From an uncultured Bacteroidota bacterium (GTDB lineage: Bacteria; Bacteroidota; Bacteroidia; UKL13-3): a stretch of 64,000 nt of DNA. Shown piece after piece: positions 8,940 through 18,100 of this stretch (position 1 is its first letter; each line of letters starts with the position of its first letter). A model generated the notes under the pieces. That model was not told where the DNA came from and did no database searches. It saw nothing but the letters and a program-made list of their open reading frames with translations. The translations under genes were made by a program, and so were the position numbers. The stretch lies in the NCBI GenBank assembly GCA_903850915.1, contig CAINMV010000030.1, forward strand, positions 1 through 64,000, given 5' to 3'.

Positions 8940-9498
8940 AAAAATACATCCATCTTCTTTTGTGAATGCCGCATCCATTGGTGAAGGCACACGAATATGG
9001 GCTTTTGTTAATATCCTTAGCGAAGCTGTAATTGGCAACAATTGCAATATTTGCGACCATTGTTTTATTGAAAACAAGGTAAAGATAGGTAACAACGTAA
9101 CGATAAAAAGTGGGGTGTATATTTGGGATGGGGTGGTAATTGAAGACGATGCCTTTATTGGCCCTAATGTGGTTTTCACCAATGACATACGTCCTCGTAG
9201 CAAGAACTTTAAAACACCGGTTCCTATAATAATTTCAAAAGGGGCATCATTAGGCGCAAATACTACTATTCTTGCTGGAATTAAAATTGGACAATATGCG
9301 ATGGCGGGTATCGCTTCCGTGATTACGCGGGATGTACCAGACTATGCCCTGGTGTACGGCAATCCGGCTCGCTTTCAAGGTTGGGTTGATGAAACAGGTG
9401 AAAAACTAGTAGAAGAAAAAGCTAGTTTATGGCGCAACCAAAACCACGACTACTTTATTGAAGAAAATGGAACTTTAAAACCATTAAAAAAAAAATAG
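8920..9498 (+). CDS. Left-handed beta-helix sugar N-acyltransferase (FdtC/WxcM-N type)
   Basis: This 192-residue protein has hexapeptide repeats from about residue 10 to 150 (for example IGEGTRIWAF, IGNNCNICDH, IGNNVTIKSG, IGQYAMAGIA), forming a left-handed parallel beta-helix of the kind that binds acetyl-CoA, with the characteristic NDIRPRSK loop at about residues 88-95. Relatives acetylate the amino group of dTDP-3-amino-3,6-dideoxy sugars. Its overlap with the ketoisomerase gene links the two steps, as in proteins where both domains are fused. The PLP aminotransferase that acts between them is not in this window. The ATG at 8920 is followed directly by another ATG; either may be used. Confidence 0.85.
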   Translation: MMNSENKKIHPSSFVNAASIGEGTRIWAFVNILSEAVIGNNCNICDHCFIENKVKIGNNVTIKSGVYIWDGVVIEDDAFIGPNVVFTNDIRPRSKNFKTPVPIIISKGASLGANTTILAGIKIGQYAMAGIASVITRDVPDYALVYGNPARFQGWVDETGEKLVEEKASLWRNQNHDYFIEENGTLKPLKKK

Positions 9499-9577
9499 AA
9501 TTTAGAATAATACTGATTACTATTTACTACGTATGAAGTTTTGATGTGTATATAATAGCGGCCAACCTTTAACACAA

Positions 9578-9585
9578 TACTTTTG
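9578..9585 (+). promoter_or_regulatory. Bacteroidota -7 box TACTTTTG upstream of the TPR lipoprotein operon
   Basis: TACTTTTG matches TAnnTTTG. Transcription would begin near 9591, which rules out any start codon before that point and supports a TTG start at 9610 or 9640 for the following gene. No convincing -33 TTTG is present. Confidence 0.55.
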
Positions 9586-9639
9586 CATTACTGTTGCAAA
9601 GGCGTATTTTTGAGACGTAAATCATCTATTACATTCGAC

Positions 9640-11364
9640 TTGAAAAAACGCACATTATATTTTTTACTTTTCGCCATTTTTTTGTATTCCTGCAAATCGA
9701 ATAGGGTAGTAAAAGGTGCGGCACCGAGTCATTTCAAAAATGATATAGATCAGAAGAATTTTGATGCCGCATTTTACGAAGGTAGTAAACAGATGGTGCT
9801 TGGGAATCATAATGAGGCTATCGTGCTATTTAAAAAGTGTTTGGACCTCGACCCTAAAAGTGACGCAGCCACATATTTGTTGGCTAAAGAATTCAATCTT
9901 AAAAGAAGTTTCGCCATTTCCGCTTCATATGCTCGGATTGCATTGAAATTAAATTCTGAGAATGTTTGGTATCACCTGCTTCTTGCTGATGACCTAAAAC
10001 ATACTGATCAAACTATCGAAGCGGCGTCTATCTTCGAACATATTGCTACTAAATTTAAAGGGTACGAAACCTACTTTTTTGATGCTTCAGAAAGCTATGT
10101 TATAATTCGAAAATACAACGACGCCCTCCGTTGCCTTAATAAGATTGAGAAATTAATGGGTGTAAACGAAGATATATCCTTTAAGAAGGTAGACCTTTTT
10201 TTAAAACTTTCTAAAAAAGAACTTGCTATTGCTGAATTTCAAAAGCTAATTACAACATTCCCTAATCGAATACGATACAACGTTGCATTGGCGGAGGTTT
10301 ACTTCGGTTTCAACGAAGCCATAAAAGGAGATGCTATTTTAAAGGAAATACTCACCAAAGACCCTGAAATGCCTGAGGCTCATCTTTTGCTCGCCAATCG
10401 CTACCGATTTAATGGTAAAGATTCCTTGTTTTTCTCAGAACTGAAAATTGTATTTCGAAATCCGGATGCGAACATCAAACAGAAACTAGAGGTAATTTCA
10501 TCTTTTCTTCCTACCCTTGGACAAAATCTAAGCGAGCTAAACGAGGTGTTAGAACTTGGTGCGATTCTTTCTAAAACACATCCTGATGATGATGCGTGTA
10601 AGATGGTTTATGCCGATATTCTATTTCATGGTGAAAAGTATGAAGATGCGAAAATTTGCTATTTGAAAGTTATCATCCGCAACAAGTCGAACTTCAGCTT
10701 GTGGCAAAATCTTCTCGAGTGTGAGGACCAACTTAAGCAATATTCAGAGGCTATATCGTATGCCGACCAAGCACTAGAGGCTTTTCCTAACCAAGCCATA
10801 TTTTATTACTATAAAGCTTATTTCTGTTTTCGAATCAAAGATTATCACGCCGCCGCCGAAACAGCTAAAAATGGCTATGATATTGGCAGTGATAGAGCAC
10901 AGCTATTACTTCAGTTGCTTTCCATCGCTGGTGATTCCTACAACGTATTAAAAAATTATTCGGCAAGTGATGAAGCTTACGAGAAAATATTGGAACTCGA
11001 CCCCAATAACCTTCAAACATTAAACAATTATTCTTATTATCTTTCGTTACGCAAACAATATCTAGATAAGGCAGCCAAGATGTCGAAGAAAACTTTAGAA
11101 ATTGACCCAGACAACGCTTCCTACGCAGATACCTATGGATGGATTTTGTTTCAGCAAGCCAATTATGTTGATGCAAAAACATATATAGAGAAGGCACTTA
11201 CCATGCAGCCCGAAAACGGGGTTCTAAGTGAACATCTTGGTGATGTTTGCTATAGGTTAAACGATAAAGAAAAGGCGCTTTTTTATTGGAAACTAGCTAA
11301 AAAAAACGGAAATAAATCGGAATTGTTACAGCAAAAGATAAATACTGGGACACTAAACGAATAA
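9640..11364 (+). CDS. TPR-repeat lipoprotein
   Basis: This protein of about 574 residues is a tetratricopeptide-repeat lipoprotein. From the TTG at 9640 it begins with KKRTLYFLLFAIFLYSC, a compact lipoprotein signal with the acylated Cys near residue 17-18; the TTG at 9610 is an alternative with an 10-residue basic extension. TPR helices cover most of the chain; the clearest are GNHNEAIVLFKKCLDLDPKS near the N-terminus and YEKILELDPNNLQTLNNYSY toward the C-terminus. It should be a scaffold anchored in the outer membrane. It heads a tight run with a DUF4292 lipoprotein and an EnvC-like protein, an arrangement I recognise as conserved in Bacteroidota. The precise partner is unknown. Confidence 0.8.
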   Translation: MKKRTLYFLLFAIFLYSCKSNRVVKGAAPSHFKNDIDQKNFDAAFYEGSKQMVLGNHNEAIVLFKKCLDLDPKSDAATYLLAKEFNLKRSFAISASYARIALKLNSENVWYHLLLADDLKHTDQTIEAASIFEHIATKFKGYETYFFDASESYVIIRKYNDALRCLNKIEKLMGVNEDISFKKVDLFLKLSKKELAIAEFQKLITTFPNRIRYNVALAEVYFGFNEAIKGDAILKEILTKDPEMPEAHLLLANRYRFNGKDSLFFSELKIVFRNPDANIKQKLEVISSFLPTLGQNLSELNEVLELGAILSKTHPDDDACKMVYADILFHGEKYEDAKICYLKVIIRNKSNFSLWQNLLECEDQLKQYSEAISYADQALEAFPNQAIFYYYKAYFCFRIKDYHAAAETAKNGYDIGSDRAQLLLQLLSIAGDSYNVLKNYSASDEAYEKILELDPNNLQTLNNYSYYLSLRKQYLDKAAKMSKKTLEIDPDNASYADTYGWILFQQANYVDAKTYIEKALTMQPENGVLSEHLGDVCYRLNDKEKALFYWKLAKKNGNKSELLQQKINTGTLNE

Positions 11365-11372
11365 TTGAAATT

Positions 11373-12155
11373 ATGAATTTTAAAAGCCTGATAGTACTTT
11401 CATTGCCTTTCTTTCTTTTGGTTTCTTCTTGTAGTCAAAAAAAAGAGATTCAACGGTCAACAAACAATGATCGTGATATCACTACGCCATCAAAATTCTC
11501 ACTCCTAGATAGCCTTCAGCTACACCGTTTTACTTATCATACCTTAGCTGCTAAAATTAAAACAGCTTTTATAAATAGCGACGGCAGCGATATTAACTTA
11601 ACGATTACGTTGCGCTCTGTGAGTGACTCTGCAATATGGATGAGTGCCAGCCCTGCGCTTGGAATAGAAGCCGCACGCATCCTATTCACCAATGATAGCA
11701 TTAAAATCATGGACCGAATCAACCACGAATATGCGATTGTCTCCTATTCTTTCTTGAAGCGTTTTTCACAAACAGAAATTAATTTCCCAATGTTGCAAAA
11801 CATTCTCACTGGAAATGCAGCCTTTATTAATAATGGACTTAAAACCGACAGCATTTCCAGTTACTATGTTGCGCATTGTGCACAAAACGAATTGCTACAG
11901 GAACTGAAAGTTTCTAAATTATTTAGAGTTTTTGCTAATGTAATTTACGATATGAATACCCATGATAGAATTAATGTCTCATATGGTGATTTTCAATTTG
12001 TAGAAACAGAATACCTTCCTTTCGACACGAAAGTTGAAGCCACTTCAAATGGCAAATCCGCTAAGCTAGTTTTAAACTATAACAATGTAATTGTCAATGC
12101 TCCAGTTGAAATTCGCTTTAACATTCCAAACAGTTACTCTAAAATGAAATACTAA
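11373..12155 (+). CDS. DUF4292 (LolB-like) lipoprotein
   Basis: The 260-residue protein begins with a lipoprotein signal (LVSSC, acylated Cys near residue 20) and then has the features of the DUF4292 family: an N-terminal TYHTLAAKIKTAF strand, the SVSDSAIWMSASPALGIEAAR segment near residues 85-110, and a long antiparallel beta region ending near NSYSKMKY. The family is thought to adopt an LolA/LolB-like half-barrel that may carry lipids or lipoproteins, but no function has been shown to my knowledge. It lies eight bases after the TPR lipoprotein and its TAA stop shares one base with the ATG of the next gene, so the three are one operon. Confidence 0.8.
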   Translation: MNFKSLIVLSLPFFLLVSSCSQKKEIQRSTNNDRDITTPSKFSLLDSLQLHRFTYHTLAAKIKTAFINSDGSDINLTITLRSVSDSAIWMSASPALGIEAARILFTNDSIKIMDRINHEYAIVSYSFLKRFSQTEINFPMLQNILTGNAAFINNGLKTDSISSYYVAHCAQNELLQELKVSKLFRVFANVIYDMNTHDRINVSYGDFQFVETEYLPFDTKVEATSNGKSAKLVLNYNNVIVNAPVEIRFNIPNSYSKMKY

Positions 12156-13411
12156 TGGCTAAACCAATTACACTATTTCTTCTCTTTGCTGTCATGTTCG
12201 TGAATGCACAAACACGCAAGCAGTTGGAGGAAAGAAGGAAACAAAAGCAGCAAGAAATTGAGCTAACGAAGAGCTATTTAAAAGAGAATAGCACCAAACA
12301 AAAGAAATCGCTATACGAGCTGCAAACACTAGCGCGTCAGATTCAGGTGCGGCAAGAAATTATAAGCACAGCAGCTGGCGAAATTAATATGCTGAGCACA
12401 GAGATTAGTTACCTGGAAGGAAACATAAAAAGTTTAGAGTTTAACCTGGAAGCACTTAAAAAGCAATATGCAATGATGATATACCAAGCCTATAAAAACA
12501 GAACCATGACCGATAAAATGGCTTTTGTTCTATCGGGTAAAACATTCAATGAAAACTATCAGCACTTAAATTATCTGCAACAAATTGGCAAGTACAGTAA
12601 GCAAAAAGCAACAGAGATAAACGAAACCCAGCTTAAACTAAATCAACGCATCGATTTACTAAGTGGAAATAAAAAAAATAAAGAATACCTTGTTAATGCC
12701 AGTACATCCGAGAAACAGGAATTAGAAACTGATAAGCAAACGGAAGCAAAAATGCTATCACAGTTGAAAGGAAAGGAATCACAGATGCGTAAAGATTTAG
12801 CGGTTAAAGAAACGCAAATTAGACAACTTGATAAAGCCATTGCCTCCGCCATTACCAAGGAAATTGAAGATGCCAAACGAAGAGCAGCTGAAGAAGCAAG
12901 TAAGAAATCGGAAGGAACAGCCAAAGGCAAGGATACAAAAGCAGATGTTAAAAAAGAATCGTCATTCGCACGTACCAATACAGAAGCGGGTATCGCCTTA
13001 AGCATTGATTTTGAAAAGAATCGAAAACGACTTCCTTGGCCTGTTGATAAAGGTTACATCATTCGCCCATTTGGAGTTCATCCGCATCCTACAATACCTA
13101 ATGTGCAAACAGAAAACAACGGTGTTGATATTGCCACAACCGAAGGTGCTGTAGCAAAAGCAATTTTTAAAGGTCAGGTTAGAGCTGTATTTCCCGTACC
13201 CGGCATGGGCACAGCGGTTTTAGTGAGTCATGGCGACTATTACTCAGTTTATTGCAAATTAAAAACGGTGAACGTATCTGTCGGAAGCCAACTAATTGTT
13301 GGATCAGCTATTGGCATCATCATGAAAAGTGAGGATGATGAAAAAACAGAATTACATCTGGAAATTTGGAAGAACACCGAGAAGCAAAATCCTGAGAATT
13401 GGTTGCGCTAG
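12155..13411 (+). CDS. EnvC-like murein hydrolase activator with degenerate LytM (M23) domain
   Basis: The 418-residue protein has a signal peptide ending near the FVNAQ at residue 19, a long coiled coil (about 20-250, heptad-rich with many Lys/Glu/Gln) and a C-terminal LytM/M23 domain (about 300-418). In active M23 enzymes the zinc ligands are the first His of HxxxD and the HxH pair. Here the HxxxD position reads NNGVDI (Asn321 replaces His; Asp325 kept) and the HxH position reads ELHLE (Glu399 replaces the first His), while SHGDYY keeps a His at 359. The domain therefore cannot bind zinc normally and, like E. coli EnvC, probably activates an amidase at the division site. It is the last gene of the 9.6-13.4 kb operon. 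Confidence 0.85.
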   Translation: MAKPITLFLLFAVMFVNAQTRKQLEERRKQKQQEIELTKSYLKENSTKQKKSLYELQTLARQIQVRQEIISTAAGEINMLSTEISYLEGNIKSLEFNLEALKKQYAMMIYQAYKNRTMTDKMAFVLSGKTFNENYQHLNYLQQIGKYSKQKATEINETQLKLNQRIDLLSGNKKNKEYLVNASTSEKQELETDKQTEAKMLSQLKGKESQMRKDLAVKETQIRQLDKAIASAITKEIEDAKRRAAEEASKKSEGTAKGKDTKADVKKESSFARTNTEAGIALSIDFEKNRKRLPWPVDKGYIIRPFGVHPHPTIPNVQTENNGVDIATTEGAVAKAIFKGQVRAVFPVPGMGTAVLVSHGDYYSVYCKLKTVNVSVGSQLIVGSAIGIIMKSEDDEKTELHLEIWKNTEKQNPENWLR

Positions 13412-13437
13412 TAACAACACAGCAAAACCAACTGCAT

Positions 13438-13911
13438 TTATCTGCTAATTTCTAATATTTCAAGGCTTAATTTACCTGCAGGCACCTCTACCTCAAATTT
13501 ATCGCCTACTTTTTTTCCCATCAAAGCAGATCCTATTGGGGATTTCATTGAAATTTTGCCTTCTTTAAAATCAGCTTCGCTTTCAGAAACTATTTTGAAC
13601 GTTTGTTCTTTCTTCATTTTGTGATTCATAAAGCGAACACGACTCAATACCGTAACAGAGCTGAAATCTAAATCTCGTTCATCCACAACACGTGCATTGG
13701 CAATAATATTTTGCATCTTAATGATGCGAGTCTCATTGTGCGCCATAGCCTCTTTGGCTGCCTCATATTCAGCATTCTCGGAAAGATCGCCCTTATCTCG
13801 AGCCTCTGCTAATGATTGCTTTATTATCTCACGCTCTACCGACTTTAATTGCTTTAATTCTTGTTTAATTTTATCAAGGCCTTCCTGAGTAAAATATTGA
13901 AGTTCCGACAT
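13438..13911 (-). CDS. greA: Transcription elongation factor GreA
   Basis: GreA enters the secondary channel of RNA polymerase and stimulates cleavage of backtracked transcripts. The 157-residue length is normal. The N-terminal antiparallel coiled coil (about 1-75) carries the tip acidic pair in DKGDLSENAEY (Asp42 and Glu45), and the C-terminal FKBP-like domain has the typical SPIGSALMGKKVGD segment near residues 123-136. It is convergent with the EnvC-like gene 26 bases away and is preceded, on the same strand, by an intrinsic terminator that separates it from the PorV-like operon, so it has its own promoter. Confidence 0.96.
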   Translation of the reverse strand: MSELQYFTQEGLDKIKQELKQLKSVEREIIKQSLAEARDKGDLSENAEYEAAKEAMAHNETRIIKMQNIIANARVVDERDLDFSSVTVLSRVRFMNHKMKKEQTFKIVSESEADFKEGKISMKSPIGSALMGKKVGDKFEVEVPAGKLSLEILEISR

Positions 13912-13940
13912 TTTGGTATTTATGTTTAGTGATTTAATAC

Positions 13941-13977
13941 AAAAAGAAACGTCCCGACCTTAACGGTTGGAACGTTT
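13941..13977 (-). terminator. Intrinsic terminator of the TonB-cargo-PorV operon
   Basis: Read on the minus strand, arms at 13965-13977 and 13947-13959 form a 13-position stem with one mismatch and one G-U pair around a five-base loop, followed by a T-run complementary to 13941-13945. It lies about 50 bases beyond the stop of the PorV-like gene. Confidence 0.75.
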
Positions 13978-14025
13978 AATGAGTATACAAAAGTACTCTA
14001 TTTTTTTTAAAGATGATCGGATTAT

Positions 14026-15114
14026 TTATTCGTCATCTCCTAGGTCAACACGAATTCCAAGGCAATGTGTGGCGCCGAAGAACTGACTGTCTCGGAATGA
14101 ATAATCAAAAGAGATCATGTTATCGTTGTTTTGCTTATTCAACGGTATGTTAATGCTTGCACCAAACGCCAATCCACTGAAAGCGTTGATATGAAGTTCT
14201 TTGTCATTTATTTTATCTTCATATTGATACCCACCTCGCACTGCAAAAATCTTCTTGTAAGTGTATTCTACGCCCAATCCAAATTGGTTGTTTGCATACG
14301 CATTGGAGGTAAAATTACCTGCTATGGTTAATTTATTATGAAAAACACTGCTGTCCTTATCAAGTTTCACATCATACGATGCTCCAATATGCAGCTGAGT
14401 TGGCAATTGAAAAGGGGCTGAACGAATTTGAGCCGTGCGTTGCACACCATCGGCGTCCGTGAAATGATACGATAATCCATCACCTGCAAAAACTCCATTT
14501 ACACCCACATTGCGAAGGGAGATGCCAAGATGTAAATCTTTGCCTTTCACCTCACTAGCAGCAGATTTCTTTGATTTACCCGAATATTGAACACCGGCAT
14601 CCATACATGCTGACTTTGCTTTAACATCACTCGCACCAGTTTCTGAGATACCACGGAATACGACACCACACGAAATGAAATCGGAGAATTTATGAGCATA
14701 TGAAACTGCGATATTCGTAAAACGAGGTGAATATGTACCAATACCTCCATCTGGATTGTTTACATCCGTACGTTCTATATTTCCAAAGTTCATGGAGAAC
14801 AGAGAAATCCCAATGTAAGACTGGCTACCTATTTTTTGCGCCAAGCCCATGGAATTAAGTTTAATATCGGCAATATACTTCATGTATGAGAAGCCCACAT
14901 TGGTGCTTTTAATTTGAGTTAGACCTGCTGAATTTAGATTTAGCGATTCTATACCTTTAATATTTGACGAATTAATGCCATTCCAACCACTGCTGTTGGC
15001 CCATGGATTAATCATTAATTCTGTAGCACCTGCTGTTCCTGTTCGCGCTGGATTACCTGCCCAAGACAATGATGAAATACTTAAAGCTGTTATAAATATT
15101 AATATACGTTTCAT
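14026..15114 (-). CDS. PorV/PorQ-family outer membrane barrel (T9SS shuttle-like)
   Basis: From the ATG at 15114 the protein is 362 residues with a clear signal peptide (MKRILIFITALSISSLSWAG). The mature N-terminus carries the signature of the PorV/PorQ family, GTAGATELMINPWANSSGWN, followed by repeated amphipathic beta strands and ending in an aromatic/charged outer-membrane-like tail. PorV of Porphyromonas gingivalis is a FadL-like barrel that collects T9SS cargo by its C-terminal domain after translocation. The gene directly follows a cargo gene with a T9SS sorting domain and a TonB receptor gene, so it may serve that cargo. An upstream ATG at 15156 is possible but lacks a natural signal peptide position. 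Confidence 0.85.
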   Translation of the reverse strand: MKRILIFITALSISSLSWAGNPARTGTAGATELMINPWANSSGWNGINSSNIKGIESLNLNSAGLTQIKSTNVGFSYMKYIADIKLNSMGLAQKIGSQSYIGISLFSMNFGNIERTDVNNPDGGIGTYSPRFTNIAVSYAHKFSDFISCGVVFRGISETGASDVKAKSACMDAGVQYSGKSKKSAASEVKGKDLHLGISLRNVGVNGVFAGDGLSYHFTDADGVQRTAQIRSAPFQLPTQLHIGASYDVKLDKDSSVFHNKLTIAGNFTSNAYANNQFGLGVEYTYKKIFAVRGGYQYEDKINDKELHINAFSGLAFGASINIPLNKQNNDNMISFDYSFRDSQFFGATHCLGIRVDLGDDE

Positions 15115-15165
15115 TTGATACTCCTTATTTAGTGATGTTATTTTTACTATTTTCAATTTAATGTC

Positions 15166-18100
15166 TTAGAATGAATCCAAATCAACAGGTCGCATAACGC
15201 CCATCCATTTTAAAACCTTCACGCCCAACTCACCACAGTCAACATGAATAATATACATTCCACTTGCAATAGGCACGTTACTTCCATTATTTAAATCCCA
15301 TCGTGCTTCAACCAAATTATCATCCTTTTTAATGGTCTTCACTAAATTTCCATTCAAGGTATAAATACGAATAGTACATTTTTGTGGTAAGTTGGTGAAT
15401 TTAACATAAGTTGCAATTTGATCACTCTCATAATCATGTGATGGAGAGTATCCATAATATGGATTTGGCACAATATTAATTTTCTCTACTCCCTTTTGTC
15501 CGGCCGCTTTAGAAAATTGTGTTGCAATATCTTTGGTGTCAAATTCATAATGTGGTAATCCGTTGTTAGATGTAACAGATGTTTTGTAACGTGCGTATGG
15601 TTTAGTTACACGGTAACGAATTCTAACCTCGTTTGGTATGATACCGTCTTTAACTGATTTCAATGTCATTCTCGGGGTTAAATACGGCATCATAACATAC
15701 ATACAAGAACGGAACACTTTAACCTGATCGGCTGTGGATGGAGTACCATTTGTTCCATAAAGCAAGGTGGTTATGTTATCGCAATTGTCGTAACCTTTAC
15801 CATTTCCACTAATTTTAAATGCTTGTGTACCTGTACCAACGGAGTCATCAGTAAAGATATAGATATAGTGTTTTCCTCCGATCAATGGATATTCATCCGT
15901 GTTAGAAAATAAATTTGAAGTTGGATTCCATAACATATCGGTGCCATTTTCTCCACTTAAGTGAGAATCCTCACCAAAGGCAATATTGAGACGTTGTCCG
16001 GTTTCTATGTTAATAGCATAACCAGGAAACCAACCTTTTCCAGTTCCACTTCCATCAGGCAAACCATCTTTACCAACTGAAGCAGATCTACGTAGGCTAA
16101 GTTTAGGCGCTCCACCAATGGCATCGGTTGCAATTTCGGCTTCCTCCAATACCGCTGAACGCGTCCATTTTGATTTATCAGGCGTGAAAACGATATCGAT
16201 ACTCGATAGATTTTCCATACGATTATTACTTGTTGCTGTTGTGCTGTTTAATGCCGGCCCAAAAGTATTCCCTTTTGTTGCCGAATAATTAGAGTATGCG
16301 CACAAACGATAAGGAGCAAATGTTCTATCTAAGGCCTTCTCATATACCTCCTGTGGGTCAACCATGTCGCTCAAACCATTGTCATAAAAATCATGAAGAT
16401 ACGGATCAAATTTAGTTGGATCAGACTTAATCGTGTTTTCTCCGTTTTTACCCGACCGAATCCAATTGTAGATATAGGCTACGGACCCTGCTTGATCAAA
16501 ATCTGAAAAGCCAGATAGCCATTGTTGGTTTATATCACTCCAGTCGTATTCAGCTTCGATAAAACCATTTTTCAATACTTCGTCGAAATTAAACTTCCAG
16601 CTTCCTGGGTTACTTGCTTGTTTGATACTCACACTTAATCCCCATTTGGCTATTATTTGCTCGGCGCCAATAGAAATGTCTCCATCACTATTTACGGTGT
16701 CTCCATTCGACTTGCGAACAATTCTCCAGCGTGCTGCAGGCCACACCGAATCCCCTTTTACTTTGGACATTTGACTAAATCCATTGGCAAGGATATAAAT
16801 TTCAAATTTATCATTGGGTACTTTAAGTGGGTCGATCACTTTTATATGAATTGGTGATGCACCACCTTTATACACTGGGAATTCAGCATTTCCATTAGCT
16901 AAAATCTCACTTACTGTTTCAGGCGTAAATTCTAATGAATTTCCACCATTTCCTCTTCCTTCCAAACGCTTCATAATTGGTCCTGATCCATATTTCGCAA
17001 TCGAATCGTTGTTTACACCATTATTAGTGCTCCATACCTTGTGAGGAGAGGCTGTAAAAACCTTTGTATTTAAACGACCCGCCAAATATTGCTCAGGGTC
17101 GTTTTGGTCATTCGATGCATTCGCATAAGAAATAATCATAAAGGTATATGTCTTGTAGTTTACCAACGCCGTATTTTTTGTGGCAAAGGCATCCGATTTA
17201 ATTTGGAATGAGTGACGTATACCGGTATTCTCACCAAAAACCTTCAGAACTTTTAAAAAGTCAGAAACCGTTGGGTCGAATACTTTATTTACCAATACAT
17301 CTACATTATCTTTTATGTCACATTGGTAAATTAATCGAGCACGGTCTGCATTGGCTAATTCTCCTGAGGTTACTGAAGCATCTTTCAATTGATAAATTTG
17401 GTATCCTTGAAATTTGTAGTTAATGGTGTTGCCGGCAGATCCGATTACATTGGCAGAATATTTCTCAATTTTTTGTGTAGCGAATTTTGAATTTTGATCT
17501 GACGATAAATTAATAATCAATTCCTTATCAAGCTCTTGCACTGTAAAATCAGGTGAGGATGGGCCATCCGTGATTTTAAAGTTATTATTAAATAGTTTTT
17601 GTGCTTTATCATCCGCTTGTCTTAACAACTCGATTGAACCTGTTGCACCTCCAGTGGAGGCTTTTGCCCAAACAACACCAACTGTTACTTCGTTTCTAGC
17701 ACCTGGCATTAATTTAAATGGTCCTGCACTTTGCAAAAAGCGTCTGTCGCCTGCTTGATTTCCTGCAAGTTTCTCGGTCCAATTGTAGCGGCCAGCCGGG
17801 TCAGTAGTACCTGGAAACATATAACTACATGTGTCGGTTCCTGTTCTACCATTGCCACCGTATGTCATTTGGACATTGTTTTTCCAAATACCTTTTAGAT
17901 AGTTGTAAAAATGCTGAGCAGTTTGAGGATTTCCATACAATGACCAATCGTTGTCATAGTAAACAAATTTACCCATTCCTAAAGGATTGCCATTTTCATC
18001 GCGAGGTCCTTTAAAGAAATCGACGCCTACCGTTGGTGGATTTAATCCATATCCGAGGATGCCATCATCGTCATCGTCTCCATTATAGCAAATGCCCAAG

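Noticed and set aside
8712-9203. Antisense frame of 163 residues across the ketoisomerase/acyltransferase overlap
   Set aside because: Opposes two genes with clear family signatures; no motif or signal sequence.
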